Assembly (NCBI RefSeq): GCF_002803155.1
Contig: NZ_NNBP01000019.1
Coordinates: 62,001 to 126,000 of the forward strand
From: Streptomyces sp. CB02959
GTDB taxonomy: Bacteria > Actinomycetota > Actinomycetes > Streptomycetales > Streptomycetaceae
Direction of reading: 5' to 3'
Length of the DNA stretch: 64,000 bases
Shown here: positions 25,468-33,737 of the stretch, piece after piece
Layout: each line of letters starts with the position of its first letter
Numbering within the stretch: position 1 is the stretch's first letter
Notes under the pieces: model-generated
The model's input: the letters and a program-made list of their open reading frames with translations, nothing else
Database searches by the model: none
What the model was told of the DNA's origin: nothing
Translations under genes and position numbers: made by a program

Positions 25468-26901
25468 ATGGCAACGGCGCCTAGCGTCTCGTATTCGATG
25501 ACGGTGCGACTGGAAGTTCCCGCAAGCGGCACCGCCGTCAGCCAGCTCACCACGGCCGTGGAGTCCTCCGGCGGGTCGGTCACCGGCCTCGACGTGACCG
25601 CATCCGGCCACGAAAAACTCCGGATCGACGTCACGATCGCCGCGACCTCCACCGCGCACGCCCAGGAGATCGTCTCCAAGCTGCGCACCATCGAGGGCGT
25701 CTCGCTCGGCAAGGTCTCCGACCGGACCTTCCTGATGCACCTCGGCGGCAAGATCGAGATGTCGTCCAAGCACCCCATCCGGAACCGCGACGACCTGTCC
25801 ATGGTCTACACCCCCGGCGTGGCCCGGGTCTGCCAGGCGATCGCCGACAACCCCGAGGACGCCCGCCGGCTCACCATCAAGCGCAACAGCGTCGCGGTGG
25901 TCACCGACGGCTCCGCGGTCCTCGGCCTCGGCAACATCGGCCCCAAGGCCGCACTGCCCGTCATGGAGGGCAAGGCGGCCCTCTTCAAGCGCTTCGCCGG
26001 CATCGACGCCTGGCCGATCTGCCTGGACACCCAGGACAGCGACGCGATCGTCGAGATCGTCAAGGCCATCGCCCCCGGCTTCGCGGGCATCAACCTGGAG
26101 GACATCTCCGCGCCCCGCTGCTTCGAGATCGAGGCCCGGCTGCGCGAGGCCCTGGACATCCCGGTCTTCCACGACGACCAGCACGGCACCGCCATCGTGG
26201 TGCTCGCCGCGCTCACCAACGCGCTGCGGGTGGTCGGCAAGAAGATCGAGGACGTCCGGGTCGTGATGTCCGGCGCCGGCGCGGCCGGTACCGCCATCCT
26301 CAAGCTGCTGCTGGCCGCCGGCGTCCACCACGCCGTGGTCGCCGACATCCACGGCGTGGTCCACGCCGGCCGCCCCGACCTGGTCGACGCCGACCCCGAC
26401 TCGGCGCTGCGCTGGATCGCCGACAACACCAACCCCGAGGGCGTCACCGGCACCCTCAAGGAGGCCGCGGTCGGCGCCGACGTCTTCATCGGCGTCTCGG
26501 CCCCCAACGTCCTCGACGGCGACGACGTGGCCCAGATGGCCGACGGCGCGATCGTGTTCGCACTCGCCAACCCGGACCCCGAGGTCGACCCGGCCGTCGC
26601 CCGGCAGACCGCCGCCGTGGTCGCCACCGGCCGCTCCGACTTCCCCAACCAGATCAACAACGTCCTGGTGTTCCCCGGCGTCTTCCGCGGCCTGCTCGAC
26701 GCCGCCTCGCGTACGGTGAACACCGAGATGATGCTGGCTGCGGCCCGCGCTCTCGCCGACGTCGTGCTGGACGACGAGCTCAACGCGAACTACATCATCC
26801 CCAGCGTCTTCAACGAGAAGGTCGCGGGCGCGGTGGCCGGCGCGGTGCGCGACGCGGCGAAGGCCGCGGGCGAGGCTGTGACGGCTGCCACGGAGCTCTG
26901 A
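25468..26901 (+). CDS. Malate oxidoreductase (malic enzyme) with N-terminal ACT domain
   Basis: Oxidatively decarboxylates malate to pyruvate with NAD(P). The 477-residue protein starts at ATG 25468 (AGAGGAAG upstream); the long upstream frame is the non-coding leader. Residues 1-85 form an ACT-like regulatory domain (VRLEVPASGTAVSQLTTAVE). The catalytic part has SMVYTPGVARVC, NSVAVVTDGSAVLGLGNIG, the metal-binding IPVFHDDQHGTAIV and the nucleotide-binding VMSGAGAAGTAILKLLLAAG. The NAD versus NADP preference cannot be fixed by eye. A palindromic operator-like site precedes the gene. Confidence 0.94.
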   Translation: MATAPSVSYSMTVRLEVPASGTAVSQLTTAVESSGGSVTGLDVTASGHEKLRIDVTIAATSTAHAQEIVSKLRTIEGVSLGKVSDRTFLMHLGGKIEMSSKHPIRNRDDLSMVYTPGVARVCQAIADNPEDARRLTIKRNSVAVVTDGSAVLGLGNIGPKAALPVMEGKAALFKRFAGIDAWPICLDTQDSDAIVEIVKAIAPGFAGINLEDISAPRCFEIEARLREALDIPVFHDDQHGTAIVVLAALTNALRVVGKKIEDVRVVMSGAGAAGTAILKLLLAAGVHHAVVADIHGVVHAGRPDLVDADPDSALRWIADNTNPEGVTGTLKEAAVGADVFIGVSAPNVLDGDDVAQMADGAIVFALANPDPEVDPAVARQTAAVVATGRSDFPNQINNVLVFPGVFRGLLDAASRTVNTEMMLAAARALADVVLDDELNANYIIPSVFNEKVAGAVAGAVRDAAKAAGEAVTAATEL

Positions 26902-27146
26902 GACGGCGCGTCGCGGGACTCGCCCTCAGCAGGCCCCCCATAGGGTGTCGAGTGACCCTCCAGGGTGCCGGATTGGCTTTACCGCCGCAGGTGGGGGCAG
27001 GATGCTCTCCCAAGGACATTGTCCAGGGGGACCTCAGGCGCGAGGGAGCTGAAGGACGGACCCGGTTCGGTGGGCCGTCCGAGGGCCCTGGCAGCATCGG
27101 CTTCGATCTCACGCCGCATTGGCAAGAAGAACACGGGAGTACATAC

Positions 27147-27428
27147 ATGAACCGCAGTGAGCTGGTGGCCGCTCTGGCCGATCGCGCCGAGGTGACCCGC
27201 AAGGACGCCGACGCCGTTCTGGCCGCGCTCGCCGAGACCGTCGGCGAGGTCGTCGCCAAGGGCGACGAGAAGGTCACCATCCCCGGCTTCCTGACCTTCG
27301 AGCGCACCCACCGTGCCGCTCGCACCGCCCGGAACCCGCAGACCGGTGAGCCGATCCAGATCGCGGCCGGCTACAGCGTGAAGGTCTCCGCGGGCTCCAA
27401 GCTCAAGGAAGCCGCCAAGGGCAAGTAA
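27147..27428 (+). CDS. hup: HU-family DNA-binding protein
   Basis: A 93-residue histone-like protein that bends and compacts DNA. ATG 27147 has GGGAG seven bases upstream. The family signature GFLTFERTHRAARTARNPQTGEPI is complete, and the arm region carries the RNPQTGEPI tip proline for DNA intercalation. There is no lysine-rich C-terminal tail, so it is the short HupA-type form, not the HupS type. A TAGGGT box at 26941 would give a leader of about 195 nt, unusually long for such a small gene; no ORF is convincing within it. A clear terminator follows. Confidence 0.96.
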   Translation: MNRSELVAALADRAEVTRKDADAVLAALAETVGEVVAKGDEKVTIPGFLTFERTHRAARTARNPQTGEPIQIAAGYSVKVSAGSKLKEAAKGK

Positions 27429-27445
27429 GGCCCTTCCGACGGCAC

Positions 27446-27482
27446 CGAAGGCGGCCACCCCTCCCGGGGGTGGCCGCCTTCG
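27446..27482 (+). terminator. Terminator after hup
   Basis: A 15-bp stem CGAAGGCGGCCACCC / GGGTGGCCGCCTTCG with a 7-nt loop, 18 bp after the stop codon. Confidence 0.88.
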
Positions 27483-27611
27483 CGTATGCCCGTCTGTGCG
27501 GTGCTCAGGGGCCTTGGAAGGCCCTGGTCGGGCCGGGGCTCCGACTCCGGGGCCCGTGTGCGCTCGTCGCCGCCCCGTCGGCCCCCTGGCGGCCCGCCCG
27601 GCGGGACAGCG

Positions 27612-27658
27612 CGAAGGCGCCGCACGGTCGTCGCATTCGCGACCGTACGGCGCCTTCG
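27612..27658 (-). terminator. Terminator after murA (possibly bidirectional)
   Basis: A 19-bp stem with one mismatch (CGAAGGCGCCGCACGGTCG / CGACCGTACGGCGCCTTCG), loop of 9 nt, 37 bp beyond the murA stop on the minus strand. It lies between converging hup and murA. Confidence 0.82.
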
Positions 27659-27694
27659 TGGCCTCGGGGGCCCGGAGCCTCGGGCGGGCGGGTG

Positions 27695-29041
27695 TCAGCC
27701 CTGCAGGGAGCCGTTCGGCAGCTCCACCTTCGCGCCCAGTTCCACGAGCTTCTCCATGAAGTTCTCGTAGCCGCGGTTGATCAGGTCGATGCCGTGCACC
27801 CGGGAGGTGCCCTGCGCCGCCAGCGCCGCGATCAGGTACGAGAAGCCGCCGCGCAGGTCGGGGATGACCAGGTCGGCGCCCTGCAGCTTGGTGGGGCCGG
27901 AGACGACCGCGGAGTGCAGGAAGTTGCGCTGGCCGAAGCGGCAGGCGGAGCCGCCCAGGCACTCGCGGTAGAGCTGGATGTGCGCGCCCATCTGGTTGAG
28001 CGCCTCGGTGAAGCCCAGCCGGGACTCGTAGACCGTCTCGTGGACGATCGACAGGCCGGACGCCTGGGTCAGGGCGACCACCAGGGGCTGCTGCCAGTCG
28101 GTCTGGAAACCGGGGTGGACGTCGGTCTCCAGGGCGATGGCGTTGAGCGAGCCGCCCGGGTGCCAGAAGCGGATGCCCTCGTCGTCGATCTCGAAGGCGC
28201 CGCCGACCTTACGGAAGGTGTTCAGGAACGTCATCATCGAGCGCTGGTGGGCGCCGCGGACGTAGATGTTGCCCTCGGTGGCCAGTGCCGCGGACGCCCA
28301 GGAGGCGGCCTCCAGGCGGTCCGGGAGGGCGCGGTGGGTGTAGCCGTCGAGCTTGTCGACACCGGTGATCCGGATCGTCCGGTCGGTGTCCATGGAGATG
28401 ATCGCGCCCATTTTCTGGAGCACGCAGATCAGGTCCTCGATCTCCGGCTCCACGGCGGCGTTCGACAGCTCGGTGACGCCCTCGGCCAGGACGGCCGTCA
28501 GCAGCACCTGCTCGGTCGAGCCGACAGAGGGGTAGGGCAGCCGGATCTTGCAGCCGCGCAGCCGCTGCGGGGCCTCCAGGTACTGCCCGTCGTCGCGCTT
28601 CTCGATCTTGGCGCCGAACTGGCGCAGGACGTCGAAGTGGAAATCGACCGGCCGGCCGCCGATGTCGCAGCCGCCCAGGCCCGGGATGAAGGCGTGGCCC
28701 AGGCGGTGCAGCAGCGGGCCGCAGAACAGGATCGGGATCCGCGAGGAGCCGGCGTGCGCGTCGATGTCCGCGACGTTGGCGCTCTCCACGTGCGACGGGT
28801 CGAGGACCAGCTCGCCGGCCTCGTCACCCGGGCGCACCGTGACGCCGTGCAACTGGAGCAGCCCACGCACCACGCGGACGTCCCGGATGTCGGGAACGTT
28901 GCGCAGCCGGCTCGGACCGCTGCCCAGCAGGGCGGCGACCATGGCCTTGGGCACAAGGTTCTTCGCACCACGAACCCGGATCTCGCCCTCGAGCGGGGTG
29001 CCGCCGTGGACAAGCAGTACGTCGTCAGTAGAGACGGTCAT
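27695..29041 (-). CDS. murA: UDP-N-acetylglucosamine 1-carboxyvinyltransferase MurA
   Basis: Catalyses the first committed step of peptidoglycan synthesis: transfer of enolpyruvate from PEP to UDP-GlcNAc in the cytoplasm. The 448-residue protein (ATG 29041) has the N-terminal GAKNLVPKAMVAALL, the active-site loop GLGGCDIGGRPVDFH in which the fosfomycin-target cysteine is present, and the C-terminal VIPDLRGGFSYLIAALAAQG. The cysteine is noteworthy because some actinobacteria (mycobacteria) have aspartate there, which gives fosfomycin resistance. It is divergent from the YqgE gene with a 294-bp gap. Confidence 0.95.
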   Translation of the reverse strand: MTVSTDDVLLVHGGTPLEGEIRVRGAKNLVPKAMVAALLGSGPSRLRNVPDIRDVRVVRGLLQLHGVTVRPGDEAGELVLDPSHVESANVADIDAHAGSSRIPILFCGPLLHRLGHAFIPGLGGCDIGGRPVDFHFDVLRQFGAKIEKRDDGQYLEAPQRLRGCKIRLPYPSVGSTEQVLLTAVLAEGVTELSNAAVEPEIEDLICVLQKMGAIISMDTDRTIRITGVDKLDGYTHRALPDRLEAASWASAALATEGNIYVRGAHQRSMMTFLNTFRKVGGAFEIDDEGIRFWHPGGSLNAIALETDVHPGFQTDWQQPLVVALTQASGLSIVHETVYESRLGFTEALNQMGAHIQLYRECLGGSACRFGQRNFLHSAVVSGPTKLQGADLVIPDLRGGFSYLIAALAAQGTSRVHGIDLINRGYENFMEKLVELGAKVELPNGSLQG

Positions 29042-29335
29042 GGATCTCGCGTTCCAGGAGTCGGTCAGGGCCAGGAGAAATGGTAAGGGCGACCGAGGGG
29101 GGGTCCGTGGCGATGCGCCTGGTCCAGCCATGTAATGGCTTTGTCACAACACGCTCCGCTACGGTCCGCCTTTGATTCGTAATCACCTTTTGCGCGCAAC
29201 ATGCCAAATGTCGCGAATGGGTCATCCCGGGCGAAGCGCGTGCGCCGGGGCCTGCCGCCGTACGCCCGCCCTGCTCTCCCAGCGGGTCCGGGCGTTGACT
29301 CCCCCTTCCGGCCGGAAGTGCGGGATCATGTGGCC

Positions 29336-30043
29336 ATGACCGAGGTGTCCTCGCTCACAGGGCGGCTGCTCGTCGCCACACCCGCGCTCGCCGACCCGAA
29401 CTTCGACCGCGCGGTGGTGCTCCTCCTCGACCACGACGAGGAGGGGTCCCTCGGCGTGGTCCTGAACCGTCCCACACCGGTCGGCGTCGCCGACATCCTC
29501 GCACCCTGGGCCGAGCTGGCCGGGGAGCCCGGGGTGGTCTTCCAGGGCGGCCCGGTCTCGCTGGACTCGGCGCTCGGCGTGGCCGTGGTGCCCGGCGGGC
29601 CGTCCGGCGAGGGCGCCCCCTCCCCGGGGGCCGGCGCCGGCACCCGTACGGGTGGCGCGGTCGGCGGGGCGGCCGGCGCTCCCCCGGGCTCCACGAGCCG
29701 GGAGGACCCCCGGGCCACCGACACGGCGGACGGCGCCGGGCCGGGGGACGAGCCGCTGGGCTGGCGCCGGGTGCACGGCGCGATCGGCCTGGTGGACCTG
29801 GAGGCCCCGCCGGAGCTCCTCGCCGCGGTCCTCGGCAGCCTGCGGATCTTCGCCGGGTACGCCGGCTGGGGACCCGGCCAACTGGAGGAAGAGCTGGTGG
29901 AGGGGGCCTGGTACGTCGTCGAGTCCGAGCCCGGCGACGTCTCCTCGCCCGATCCGGAGCAGCTGTGGCGGGCCGTGCTGCGCCGGCAGCGCAACGAGCT
30001 GGCGATGGTGGCGACGTACCCCGACGACCCGTCGCTGAACTGA
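29336..30043 (+). CDS. YqgE/AlgH family protein with a low-complexity insert
   Basis: A 235-residue member of the UPF0301 family (function unknown). ATG 29336 starts directly at the conserved core SSLTGRLLVATPALADPNFDRAVVLLLDHDEEGSLGVVLNRPT. Residues about 85-140 are a Gly/Pro/Ala/Ser insert (VVPGGPSGEGAPSPGAGAG...DGAGPGDEPLGW) that most family members lack. The fold resumes with HGAIGLVDLEAPPELL and IFAGYAGWGPGQLEEEL. The insert sits in a surface loop, so the core is probably intact. Confidence 0.9.
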   Translation: MTEVSSLTGRLLVATPALADPNFDRAVVLLLDHDEEGSLGVVLNRPTPVGVADILAPWAELAGEPGVVFQGGPVSLDSALGVAVVPGGPSGEGAPSPGAGAGTRTGGAVGGAAGAPPGSTSREDPRATDTADGAGPGDEPLGWRRVHGAIGLVDLEAPPELLAAVLGSLRIFAGYAGWGPGQLEEELVEGAWYVVESEPGDVSSPDPEQLWRAVLRRQRNELAMVATYPDDPSLN

Positions 30044-30276
30044 GCCGCCGGACCACTGCGGGCGCCGCCGCGCAGCGCGTGCCGGACCCCGTGCGCCGGG
30101 TGGTGCGCCCGGGCGCTCGACGGGGCACTTTGTGACGGCTTCGTCATGGGGAATTGTCGGACCCCGTCGCTATCGTTCGGTGTGGCAAGAACGCTGCGCG
30201 GCCGCGTCCCCGAGCCCTTGAGCCTCGTGCGAGCAGGGGAGCTCGCGACCGCGCCGAACGGACGGGGGAGAGCACC

Positions 30277-30960
30277 ATGCACAGGCCGAGCGTGCCCGAG
30301 GACCTGGACCATCCGGAGCAGGTGTGGGCGCGGGCCGCGACCCTGGCGGTGGTGGCCGCCGCCATGAACGACGGGGACGAGTACTCCTGGGGGCCGGACG
30401 GCCTGCACTGCTGGAACTGCGGCGGCTCGTACTGGTGGCGGCTGAAGCTGTACGACGGCGGCCGCGCCCTGCTCTGCGGCCAGGACTCCGACGGGAGCTA
30501 CACCCACAGCGGCGACCGGCAGATCGACTTCCTGGCCGGCGGCCCCGCCTGGCTGCCCTGGGAGCAGCTGCGGGACGACGCCCAGGGCAACCTCCTCGGC
30601 TTCGCCTACTGGTACGAGGACGGCGCCTGGGCCCGCGCCCCGTACCCCGCGGCGATGCCGGACGACGGCCTGGAGATGGCGATGGGCTGGGCGGCGCCCG
30701 GCGACGCGGCGGTGGAGGAGATCACCGAGCACCTGGTGGCCCTCACGGAGACCGACGTCCAGCCGGCGGCGACGGTCCGTGCGTTCATCGCGGCCGCCGA
30801 GGCCCGCACGGTCGGCGCGGCGGACGTCTCCGCGCTGCTGGACGCGGTCTGCGGCCCGGACTGCTGGTACGAGGTCCGCCCGGAGGCCGCGCTGGCGTTC
30901 GCCGCGGAGCTGGGGCTGACGGTCGGGGACCGGGGCGGGGTGCCGGCGGTCGCGTCGTAG
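30277..30960 (+). CDS. Hypothetical protein, conserved-looking, Trp/Cys-rich N-terminus
   Basis: A 227-residue soluble protein. ATG 30277 has GGGGGAG six bases upstream; earlier in-frame starts have no such site. The N-terminal half is rich in Trp and Tyr with a CWNCGGSYWWRLKLYDGGRALLCG segment that could bind a metal (CxxC plus a later Cys). The region resembles immunity or SUKH-like beta folds, but I cannot assign a family. The C-terminal half is helical, with acidic helices and CGPDCWYEV. It is followed by the converging LysR gene. No membrane span or signal peptide. Confidence 0.7.
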   Translation: MHRPSVPEDLDHPEQVWARAATLAVVAAAMNDGDEYSWGPDGLHCWNCGGSYWWRLKLYDGGRALLCGQDSDGSYTHSGDRQIDFLAGGPAWLPWEQLRDDAQGNLLGFAYWYEDGAWARAPYPAAMPDDGLEMAMGWAAPGDAAVEEITEHLVALTETDVQPAATVRAFIAAAEARTVGAADVSALLDAVCGPDCWYEVRPEAALAFAAELGLTVGDRGGVPAVAS

Positions 30961-31019
30961 CGCCGCTCCGGCGCGCGCCGGTGGGTTCGCGCCGGCGCAC
31001 CGGCCGGCCGCTGAGGGCG

Positions 31020-31988
31020 TCAGCGGCGGTGCTGCCCGCCCAGGGCGAAGAAGCGCTCGGCCAGCGGATCGGCGTCGCGGGCCGGCAGGGCCAGGCGCAC
31101 CGGCACCGGCGGGGCGTTCTTCAGCCGGACGTAGCGGATCCGGGGGTGCGGATGCCGTTCGGCCACCCCCTCCGGGGCCACCCCGACCCCGTGCCCGGCC
31201 GCGACCGCCTCCAGCCACTCGTCGAAGTTGCCCGCGGTGCAGGCGAGTCGGGGGCGCCGGTCGGCGGGCCACAGCTCGGGCCGGGTGGTGCCGGTGACGG
31301 TGTTGACCACCAGCGGCAGCTCCGCCAGCTCGGCCCAGTCCAGCACCCGCCGGCGGGCCAGGCTCCCCGGAGCGGCGGCGCGCGGCACGGCGGCGACCCG
31401 CGGCTCCCGGAAGAGGAGCGCGGTGCGCAGTCCGGCGTCCCGCGGCACCTCGCCCCGGAGCACCACCACGTCCGACTCCCCGGTCTCCAGCCCGGCCAGC
31501 GGGGTGTCCCGGCGGACGAGCCGGACCTTGGCGCCGGTCGCCGCCTTGAACTCCGTGACCAGCGTGCCGCAGGCGGCCGGCAGCAGTGAGGTGAAGCCCA
31601 GGCGCAGCAACCCCGGCCCGGCGGGGGAGCGCAGTGCGGCGGCGAGCCGGGGGAGCAGCGGGGCGAGGTCGGCGTAGAGGCGGCGGCCGGCGTCGGTGAG
31701 GGCGACCCGGCGGGTGGTCCGGTCCAGCAGCCGGACGCCGAGCGTGGCCTCCAGGGCGCGGACGGCGCGGGTCAGCGCGGGCTGGCCGATCCGCAGGCGG
31801 TCCGCGGCGTGCGTGAAGCTGCGCTCCTCCGCGACGGCGAGGAAGCCCCGCAGATGGCGTAGTTCGACGCCGTCGAGGGCCGGGTCGGCGAGCTGGTCGG
31901 CGTCGTCCGGAGCGAGGTCGTGGCCGTCGTCGGGGGCGGGCCCCGCCGTGGCGTCGGCGTCGTCCTGGTTACTGCGGACACCATTCAT
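31020..31988 (-). CDS. LysR-family transcriptional regulator
   Basis: A 322-residue regulator. ATG 31988 gives a ~40-residue acidic N-terminal extension before the helix-turn-helix domain (VELRHLRGFLAVAEERSFTHAADRLRIGQPALTRAVRALE); an internal start at about 31865 is possible. The effector domain follows (LLRLGFTSLLPAACGTLV, HGVGVAPEGVAERHP). It is divergent from an MFS exporter gene 133 bp away, the standard arrangement for a LysR activator of an efflux gene. Confidence 0.87.
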   Translation of the reverse strand: MNGVRSNQDDADATAGPAPDDGHDLAPDDADQLADPALDGVELRHLRGFLAVAEERSFTHAADRLRIGQPALTRAVRALEATLGVRLLDRTTRRVALTDAGRRLYADLAPLLPRLAAALRSPAGPGLLRLGFTSLLPAACGTLVTEFKAATGAKVRLVRRDTPLAGLETGESDVVVLRGEVPRDAGLRTALLFREPRVAAVPRAAAPGSLARRRVLDWAELAELPLVVNTVTGTTRPELWPADRRPRLACTAGNFDEWLEAVAAGHGVGVAPEGVAERHPHPRIRYVRLKNAPPVPVRLALPARDADPLAERFFALGGQHRR

Positions 31989-32121
31989 GCCGCCCCAGCA
32001 TAAGTGCTCCGTACGGGCATTTCCCCGGCCATCCGGAGACTGCCTACGTTTCCCCGCGATGGTCCTCCCGGGGCCGGGGAAGGCCCCCGGTCCCCCTGGA
32101 CCACCAGGGGAGTTGAGTGCG

Positions 32122-33303
32122 GTGCGCAAGGTCTGGCTGCTGACGCTGGGGGCGTTCACCCTCGGCCTGGACGCGTATGTGATGGCGGGGCTGCTGCCGG
32201 TCCTCGCGGCGGACGTCGGCACTCGGGTGTCCCTCGCCGGCCAACTCGTGACCGTCTTCACGCTCGCCTACGCGATCTCCGCGCCGCTGGTCGCCGGACT
32301 GCTCTCCGGGGTGCGGCCCCGGCTGCTGATCCTGGCCGCGCTGGCCGTCTTCACCCTCGGCAACGGCCTGACCGCGCTGGCCCCGTCGCTGGGAACGCTG
32401 CTCGCCGCCCGGATCGTCGCCGGGGCCGGCGCCGGGGTCTACTCCGCGCTGTCCACCGCGGCCGCCGCCGCACTGGTCCCCGAGGAGCGGCGCGGCCGGG
32501 CGCTGGCACTGGTGATGGGCGGGATGAGCGCGGGCACCGTGCTCGGCGTGCCGATCGGTGTGCTGCTCGCCGAGCACGCCGGGTGGCGGGCCACGCTCTG
32601 GCTGGTCACCGCGCTGGGCGCGGCCGCGCTCGGCGGGCTGGCGGTGCTGCTGCCGCAGGTGCCCGCGGGGCCCGCCGTCCCGGTGCGGGCCCGGCTGACG
32701 GCCATCGCCGACCGGGCGGTGGCGCCGGTGGTCGCGGTGTCCTTCCTCGCCGCGGTGGCCAGCCTCGGCCTCTACACCTACCTCGCGCCGGTGCTGGCCG
32801 CGGCCGGCGGCGTCCACGAGGTCGCCCCGTACCTGTGGGCCTGGGGCGCCGGCGGAGTGCTGGGGAGCGTGCTGTCCGGGCCGCTGGTGGACCGGACCGG
32901 GCGGGTGCGGATGCTGGCCGGCGTGATCCTGCTGGTGGTCGCCGCGGCCGAGGCCCTGCTGCCGACCCTGGCGGCGGTGGCGCTGCCCGGTGCGGTGGTC
33001 GCCCTGCTGGCCTGGGGCGCGGCCGGCTGGGCGTTCCAGGTGCCGCAGCAGCACCGGCTGCTTCAGGCCGGCGCGCGGCGCGGCACCGTCGTCCTCGCGC
33101 TGAACAACTCGGCGCTCTACCTGGGCAGCGCCGTCGGCTCGGCGCTCGGCGGGCTGGCCCTGGCCGCGGGGCTGCCGCCGGCCGCGCTGCCCTGGGCGGC
33201 GGCCGGTGTGGCGGCCCTGGCACTGGTGGTGCACCTGGGGGCGGGCCGACGCTCCCGACCCGCGCCGCGCGTGAGTACCCTTGGCAGTTATGAGCACTCT
33301 TGA
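32122..33303 (+). CDS. MFS transporter (DHA1-like exporter)
   Basis: A 393-residue, 12-helix transporter. GTG 32122 is used because AGGGGAG lies nine bases before it and the protein then begins VRKVWLLTLGAFTLGLDAYVMAG, the typical start; an ATG at 32059 would add a Pro/Gly-rich stretch. Motif A appears in the loop after helix 2 in altered form (LLSGVRPRLLI), and helix 4-5 contain RIVAGAGAGVYSALS and MGGMSAGTVLGVPIG, the drug-export motif C type. The stop lies 14 bp inside the DUF3039 gene, so the last residues (TLGSYEHS) are translated from sequence shared with it. Confidence 0.87.
   Translation: MRKVWLLTLGAFTLGLDAYVMAGLLPVLAADVGTRVSLAGQLVTVFTLAYAISAPLVAGLLSGVRPRLLILAALAVFTLGNGLTALAPSLGTLLAARIVAGAGAGVYSALSTAAAAALVPEERRGRALALVMGGMSAGTVLGVPIGVLLAEHAGWRATLWLVTALGAAALGGLAVLLPQVPAGPAVPVRARLTAIADRAVAPVVAVSFLAAVASLGLYTYLAPVLAAAGGVHEVAPYLWAWGAGGVLGSVLSGPLVDRTGRVRMLAGVILLVVAAAEALLPTLAAVALPGAVVALLAWGAAGWAFQVPQQHRLLQAGARRGTVVLALNNSALYLGSAVGSALGGLALAAGLPPAALPWAAAGVAALALVVHLGAGRRSRPAPRVSTLGSYEHS
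33276..33281 (+). promoter_or_regulatory. Candidate -10 box of the DUF3039 gene, inside the MFS gene
   Basis: TACCCT ends 8 nt before ATG 33290. It lies within the last codons of the MFS gene, and no Shine-Dalgarno precedes the ATG. Confidence 0.45.
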
Positions 33304-33574
33304 GCCCGAGCGCGGGGCAGGTACGGGGACCCTCGTAGAGCCGACACCGCAGGTGTCGCACGGCGACGGCGACCACGAGCGCTTCGCCCACTACGTCCAG
33401 AAGGACAAGATCATGGCGAGCGCGCTCGACGGCACGCCCGTCGTGGCGCTCTGCGGCAAGGTCTGGGTCCCGGGTCGCGACCCGAAGAAGTACCCGGTCT
33501 GCCCGCTGTGCAAGGAGATCTTCGAGTCCATGGGCGCCGGTGGCGACAAGGACAAGGACGGCGGCAAGAAGTAA
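33290..33574 (+). CDS. DUF3039 family small protein
   Basis: A 94-residue protein conserved across actinobacteria, function unknown. The core is HERFAHYVQKDKIMASALDGTPVVALCGKVWVPGRDPKKYPVCPLCKEIFE. It contains CGK and CPLC, a likely zinc-binding pair, and ends in a charged Gly/Lys/Asp tail. ATG 33290 overlaps the preceding MFS gene by 14 bp and probably has its own leaderless promoter. Confidence 0.9.
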   Translation: MSTLEPERGAGTGTLVEPTPQVSHGDGDHERFAHYVQKDKIMASALDGTPVVALCGKVWVPGRDPKKYPVCPLCKEIFESMGAGGDKDKDGGKK

Positions 33575-33737
33575 CCGCCGGCCGCGGCGCCCGCCCCTCG
33601 GGCGCGGCGCCCCGGCGCACCGCTCCGCGCCCATGGTCCGCACGGGCCCGCGCCCCCTCAGGGGCCCGGGCCCGTCGCCGTGCCCGCGCCGCCCGCCGCG
33701 GGTTTCCCTCCGCGGCGGCGCGGTGAAGACTGACGTC

